From positions 1-64,000 of the forward strand of contig BAAHQB010000442.1 of assembly GCA_054601695.1 (NCBI GenBank): a DNA stretch of 64,000 nt, given 5' to 3'. Origin of the DNA: Amorphochlora amoebiformis (Eukaryota; Cercozoa; Chlorarachniophyceae). The notes under the pieces were generated by a model. The model saw nothing but the letters and a program-made list of their open reading frames with translations, did no database searches and was not told the DNA's origin. The position numbers and the translations under genes were made by a program. This document shows positions 1 to 64,000 of the stretch, in pieces; within the stretch, counting starts at the first letter, position 1; the number at the start of each line of letters is the position of its first letter.

Positions 1-6178
<6,178 letters not shown>

Positions 6179-6833
6179 TACTCCGAAAAGATATGAATCT
6201 AGAAAAGTTTCTCTAGAATATGCTAGAAAACCTAGAAAATACTACAACTAGAGCCGGAAACGAACTATCGAATACTATGAATATCTTCAAGTCTACGACA
6301 TGACGATATAAACAGAACTCATACTGTTTGCTTTAATTATCCGCTCGGCTGCTAATCGGAATGATGGAAAAGTTGTGCTGATTATAAATTATGTATTTCG
6401 GCCGAATTAAGACTCTGACTGGTAAGATTATCCTTATGTATGCTAGTACTACTACTAAACCTAGAAACCTACGTATTGCTCGAGGCCGTGAGTAATGTCC
6501 GATGAGTACACTTCGTATTCCTCTTCATAATGTATGTATATATGTATACATGTATATATATATATATATATATACATGTATAATTGTATAATTACATGTG
6601 TGTATATATATATATATATTATATATTACGGTGACGGTGCAACCCTCCATTTATCGTCGCGTTGATTTTAATCATAATTCTAGATTCACAACATCATTGA
6701 AATTTACCAGATGTAACGCCGTTACGCACCGATGTAACGCCGTTACGCAACGCTAGACCGATGTAACGCCGTTACGCACCGATAATCGAGTTAGCTACAT
6801 CTAGTACATATATCGCCTGCTAAGTATAGCCTT
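6179..6833. other. Convergent 3' region between ATIC and the Tudor/RRM gene
   Basis: The two stop codons face each other across about 655 bases. The sequence is mostly non-repetitive, with short TA runs near 6540-6630. No convincing exon is visible. It should hold both 3' untranslated regions and polyadenylation signals, which I cannot place with confidence. Confidence 0.6.
6714..6783. repeat. Three near-palindromic units containing GTAACGCCGTTAC
   Basis: The string GATGTAACGCCGTTACGCA occurs three times in about 70 bases. The core GTAACG-C-CGTTAC has six-base complementary arms around a single base. The block lies just downstream of the minus-strand Tudor/RRM stop, so it would be in that gene's 3' untranslated region or terminator, where it could form tandem small hairpins. 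Confidence 0.8.
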
Positions 6834-19748
<12,915 letters not shown>

Positions 19749-20059
19749 AGCGGAAGAATCGGGCCTCGAGAGACACAAAAGTCCCAAGACGCCGTCGGCA
19801 TTCAGCCGAAGAATTATAAAAAAGTGTTTGCCGAGCCGATAAATTTGGATTCCGGGAGCGGCAAAGGCGTTCCCTCGTCTGACTGCTCCCCTTGCGGGTC
19901 TTTTCATCTACAAAGGAGATACGTCATCGAAAGGAGTGTAATACTAAGGATCAAGTTGGTTGATCTTTCAATAGGGAACGAAATTCACAAAAGCCACCGG
20001 AAGAAGCTGGAAGATCAACCAGAGTCGTCTTCGGATTCAAGCCATCTTTTACAAACACA
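19749..20059. promoter_or_regulatory. Divergent promoter region, Tudor/RRM gene and p31comet-like gene
   Basis: About 310 bases of balanced composition with no TA microsatellite separate two opposite start codons, so it is inferred to carry both promoters. On plus an open frame from 19824 ends TGA at 20061-20063, overlapping the ATG at 20060. If that ATG is right, this upstream frame could act on translation. No clear TATA box or motif is asserted. Confidence 0.6.
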
Positions 20060-30188
<10,129 letters not shown>

Positions 30189-31387
30189 AGCGCTGAGGCC
30201 AACTGAACCGCATCTGTGTGATATTAAATTTGGTCATTTGTACCGTTGTAGATGCTCTCACTACGTGTGCACATATTTAAGCCAATGTGATTCCCTGGAA
30301 GTCGTAAATTCTGGTACATATTCAAGCGGCTGCGCCGATAGGGACGATAGAGGAAAATAATAGGACTTCTTTTTTAAGACCAACCTCATCGGCGAGACTT
30401 TGAATGCGTTACGGACGGCAGCGGGCCTTCGGATAATACAAAGATATCAAATTACATAGAACGAAAATAGCTTAGAATATTCCCGTTCTCGAAAAAAACA
30501 CTGATTAACATTCCTCCCCCTTGAGTATGGGTATCCCAGCGGTCTAAAACAGCCCTTAGCGGTCTCTACGACCCACGAGAGCTTTTATACAGACCGTCTG
30601 ACAAATCTTGTGGATGTATCTCACTTCAGAATTGCACGTGCAGGCCACGACGTCGAAAAGTGGGCGTGTAAATGGATACATGGGCGTTTGTGGGTCGCGA
30701 GGATATGTATTTCGGTCATAGAGGTCACGATAAAGGGATAAATAGCGAAGAAAATGAAAATGTTTACTGGTTGAGCATAGGCTGTCTAGCCGTAAAAGCG
30801 ACGCACACTAACCCAACGGCCGCGAAAGCGAGGGCAAGAGCCATTCGGACATGGCCTGAGCGGAGGTGGGGAGAAGAGGATATTAAAGGAATAGATTTGG
30901 TTGTTTGGGGGTTTTGCTGACCGGGTTTGGAGCGAAGGAGAGGCGAGGCTTCCATCACGCTGGACACGTCGGGAGGTGTGAACGTATCTCTTTCTTGCCG
31001 GCGGCTTCGGAATCTAATAATTTCTCGCCGAAATTCTCGGTACGAACGTGTCAGAGCGATGAGTACACGTGTACATGCTGATGTGGTCACTAAGCGTGAC
31101 TAATATGACATGTCCATCTGTCACACACGGAGGACGATTCCATCCAGCCCTCCCCCCCTTCTGAGCTATATTTCTGAATAAATCGGTGATGTTTAAATAC
31201 TCTCATTCTCCCACTCCCATACAGTATACCCGCCGCTTATTTATATAATTTCCTCAATTTTCTCGCACATTTTCAGCGGTCTCGGAGCCAACATCTAAAT
31301 CAACTCGACGTCTACCCACCCCCCTTCCCTCCCCTAATCCATGGACCACTGGCACGTGTCATACGTACACGTGGAGAGGATTAATTT
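30189..31387. promoter_or_regulatory. Divergent promoter region, HAD phosphatase and ROK1 gene
   Basis: About 1.2 kb with no long TA run, the longest balanced-composition stretch outside exons besides 22770-23270. It holds CACGTG-type boxes (CACGTGT near 31350; GTCACGTGTC just downstream) and GTGAC/GTCAC inverted motifs near 31080-31130. Open frames occur on both strands (see the separate entry). Promoter function is inferred from the two flanking gene starts. Confidence 0.5.
30768..30955 (-). CDS. Possible first exon with a signal anchor
   Basis: From ATG 30955-30953 on minus the frame reads about 62 residues and ends at a donor-like CCA/GTAAAC at 30768. It includes the hydrophobic segment MALALAFAAVGLVCVAFTA, typical of a signal anchor after a Ser/Pro-rich cytosolic start. 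A second open minus stretch (VVACTCNSEVRYIHKICQ) lies near 30620. No in-phase next exon is proven and an overlapping plus-strand frame also exists. It might be an upstream exon of the HAD gene or a chance frame. Confidence 0.3.
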
Positions 31388-61303
<29,916 letters not shown>

Positions 61304-61975
61304 ATATCTAGATATCTAGATATCTAGATATCTAGATATGCTAGATATCTCGATATGCTAGATATATGAGAATGCATTTTTATCAATGCGATCGTCCGGG
61401 ATGAGACTTGCTATTCGAAGAATTTCTAGAATTTGTCCGACATTTTCTAGATTTTGTGTTTGCGATGATCGATCACGTGATTTCTGACTACAACTAGTCC
61501 ACCAGTCTAGCTAACCCAATATCTGCTGCTAGCAAGGCTGAGTAATCAAGTTACATGATTGATTATACTTCTGAAGTTCCAACCACGATAATTCAACTTT
61601 TGGAAATTTCATCATCATATACAAGATATAGGCAGTATTATATTCCGCGATATAGAGAGCAAGTATAGTTCCGTACGATCTGAATGCATGAAATGTTAGA
61701 TAATATGCGTCCCTCGCGTCCGCCCGCCCATACAATATAACAATCTGAACGATGCATGCGGTTAATTCTAGAGATATTCCTAGATTCAAGGTAAACGAAC
61801 AAGCTAGTAGCTAAAGTAGATTAACTTAACATGCGCTAGTCTTAAAGTCGGTGCTGGCCGGGAGAGCCACAGCGATGGTTGAATCCCGGGATTAGCAGGG
61901 ACTGAAGCAAAACTGCCGGGCGATTTAGTCGCGCAAATGCATCGGTCAAGTAGCGAATTGATTGCATTGCTATAG
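61304..61975. other. Convergent 3' region downstream of ROK1
   Basis: The ROK1 stop overlaps a (TAGATATC)n tandem palindrome (61300-61366, about six perfect units, then degenerate). The rest is ordinary sequence. An 86-codon minus frame at 61529-61789 has no recognisable domain and is probably chance. Confidence 0.6.
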
Positions 61976-62205
61976 CTAGACCATTTTTTGCTCTTCGGGA
62001 AGGTCTGAGAGTTTTTCGGTAAATCTCTCTCTCTTGGGTGCTTCTCCCATCTGGGGGTATATGTGTATTTAATAGATGGAGTGAATGTATGTGGTGTCAT
62101 ATATATATATATATATATATATGCGTGTATGTGACATTTATGTAACAATACATGTTATATATTTGTACACATAAATATACACACAATATATATATATATA
62201 TATAT

Positions 62206-62261
<56 letters not shown>

Positions 62262-62427
62262 AGTATATATGTACATGTACATAAGTATTTACATGTATAA
62301 AAACTAATATATATATATATATATATATATACATACATATGCATATGTTTTTATTACCTTAATCAAATTGTTCACAACGCAAAAGCAAACCGAGCAAGGC
62401 ACCTTATGCTATATATATAAAAAAACC

Positions 62428-62478
<51 letters not shown>

Positions 62479-62718
62479 AACATGCCCTCACACATATTTT
62501 ATGTATTACATATATATATGTATATATTGATATTATATATACATATATATATATATATGTATATATTACAGTCGTTATTATATATAAATGCATAGATTTA
62601 CTATATTATGCATGAACATATATATATATATATAATATATATATATATATATTTTATAGTCGTTATCATATATAATGCATAGATTTACTATTATGCATGA
62701 ACATTTAATATATTTACA

Positions 62719-62765
<47 letters not shown>

Positions 62766-62881
62766 CATATACACACATGTTCTACATCTATTTCTATTTT
62801 CATATATAATATATATATATATATATATATTTATAAATATAATATATATATATATATATATATATAATTATAATAATATAT

Positions 62882-62913
<32 letters not shown>

Positions 62914-63477
62914 AGTGTATTCATATGCATATTTATCTACATAAATCTATATATATTTCATTTGGTTCCTAAGTTCTCACGCAGGCACACAGTGCTGGTA
63001 AACATGTTACCAGGCACAGGGCTGGTAACCATGTTACCACTGTCAGTCACGCCGCGCACACATCGCCAGCGTCTTAATATTCGATCTCCATCGATCTCCA
63101 TGAATCTCCATCGATCTCCATGAATCTCCATCGATCTCCATGAATCTCCATCGATCTCCATGAATCTCCATCGATCTCCATGAATCTCCATCGATCTCCA
63201 TGAATCTCCATCGATCTCCATGAATCTCAATCGATCTCCATGAATCTCCATCTATTTCTGGAAGATCTCTGGAAGGTCTCCAGATCGAATTCTGGAGATC
63301 TTCCAGAGATCTTCCAGAAATAGATGGAGATTCATGGAGATCGATTGAGATTCATGGAGATCGATGAACTATTTCTGTCTGATAGATTTGGATCTCCGAA
63401 CATCTCTGGAAAATCTCGAGAGATCTCTATTCTATTTTGTTGTTACCCATGTTTTCATACTGAATGTATGTGTAATA

Positions 63478-63513
<36 letters not shown>

Positions 63514-63520
63514 CATATAG

Positions 63521-63568
<48 letters not shown>

Positions 63569-64000
63569 AGATGTATAATCTATACGTATGTACATAGAGC
63601 CATGAATTACAACATTTAAAAAGAAAACTAAATATAATATCGCGCAAGCTCCATCCAGGACAATTACTTTCCTCAAGAAATTACCTAAACATACCTAAAT
63701 ATATACTAAATCATTTAAAAAAGATACATATATACACATATGTTTATATGATCCACACACATACATACACATACATACACATACACAACATACACATTCA
63801 CAATTTCACACACGAAAAACATGTAAAGTTATAACCACGTGCCGTACCGTTTCACATAGAAAATACCTAAAAAAAAATTATTATATAACTGCGTACCGCC
63901 ATTCCGCACGTCGAACAGTTTATCAGGAAAAAGAGATATGCACAGCAGTTTCCGTAACCAGTTATTGCTACACAGAGAGCGCATGGAAGGCAGAGGTAAC
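61976..64000 (-). CDS. Unidentified minus-strand gene, 3' part
   Basis: Candidate exons on minus: beyond 63890 (open frame with [20 protein letters not shown] and a donor-like GGCG/GTACGC), 62400-62352 ([15 protein letters not shown], acceptor CATAAG, donor GTAATA) and terminal 62050-61976 (acceptor [29 protein letters not shown]..., ending KMV and TAG at 61978-61976). The last two join in phase 0. The C-terminus is charged. I do not recognise the family, and exons between 62400 and 63890 are not established. The pattern of alternating strands supports a convergent gene here. Confidence 0.4.
62565..62712. repeat. Duplicated block, CATAGATTTACTATATTATGCATGAACAT type
   Basis: A segment containing GTCGTTAT...ATGCATAGATTTACTAT occurs at 62573-62615 and 62660-62705, separated by (TA)n. 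It resembles the exon-end duplications elsewhere, but no exon is identified for it. Confidence 0.75.
63080..63368. repeat. GATCTCCAT minisatellite ending in a long inverted repeat
   Basis: Seven to eight 24-base units of ATCGATCTCCATGAATCTCC at 63086-63255, then an inverted copy centred near the GAATTC at 63287-63292. Both arms carry CATCTATTTCTGGAAGATC or its complement, with arms of roughly 70 bases and a few mismatches. It forms the end of a dispersed-repeat copy (62990-63440). Confidence 0.92.

Noticed and set aside
30672-30920. 82-codon plus-strand frame in the divergent promoter
   Set aside because: Overlaps an equally open minus frame, has no domain and ends far before the first ROK1 exon.
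61529-61789. 86-codon minus-strand frame after ROK1
   Set aside because: No recognisable motif and no splice partners; it lies in the convergent 3' region.

Overview
This is nuclear DNA from an intron-rich eukaryote, most likely a protist or alga. The evidence is GT-AG introns throughout, eukaryotic proteins, and human-type telomere repeats (TTAGGG/CCCTAA) scattered inside introns. I cannot name the species. Most of the window is (TA)n microsatellite, and most long open frames (poly-Tyr-Ile, poly-Ser-Leu, poly-Arg-Glu, poly-Leu-Gly) are translations of simple repeats. The real genes are chains of short exons, typically 25-140 bases, that I joined by homology, splice sites and codon phase.

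Layout: (1) 1-6178, plus strand, the 3' part of a bifunctional purine biosynthesis gene (AICAR transformylase/IMP cyclohydrolase, ATIC/PurH). (2) 19748-6834, minus strand, a nuclear RNA-binding protein with a duplicated helical repeat, a lysine-rich tract, a Tudor domain and two RRM domains. (3) 20060-21871, plus strand, a two-exon gene resembling the MAD2-binding protein p31comet. (4) 30188-23422, minus strand, a 12-exon HAD-family phosphatase of about 258 residues. (5) 33002 (or 31388)-61303, plus strand, a ROK1/DDX52-type DEAD-box RNA helicase in 31 core exons over about 28-30 kb, of which about 6% is coding. (6) An unidentified minus-strand gene in 61976-64000. Strands alternate strictly, so genes form divergent pairs with TA-poor promoter regions (19749-20059 and 30189-31387) and convergent pairs with compact 3' regions.

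The unusual biology lies in the introns. First, several introns consist almost wholly of telomeric repeat; the clearest is 94 bases long (14619-14712), and others have the donor or acceptor directly against the telomere repeat. Second, exon ends have been copied outwards into flanking introns more than 40 times, each copy separated by (TA)n. Copies of the 3' splice-site end lie only upstream of the true exon in transcript order, and copies of the 5' splice-site end lie only downstream. Third, the dominant intron repeats in the sense strand, (TA)n, (CCCTAA)n and (TC)n, contain neither GT nor AG, so they are silent to the splicing machinery. Fourth, a (TC)n-(GA)n inverted repeat of about 490 bases abuts a helicase exon. 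ROK1 (18S rRNA maturation), the Tudor/RRM protein (RNA binding), the purine enzyme and the phosphatase are housekeeping-type genes; I see no pathway that links them.
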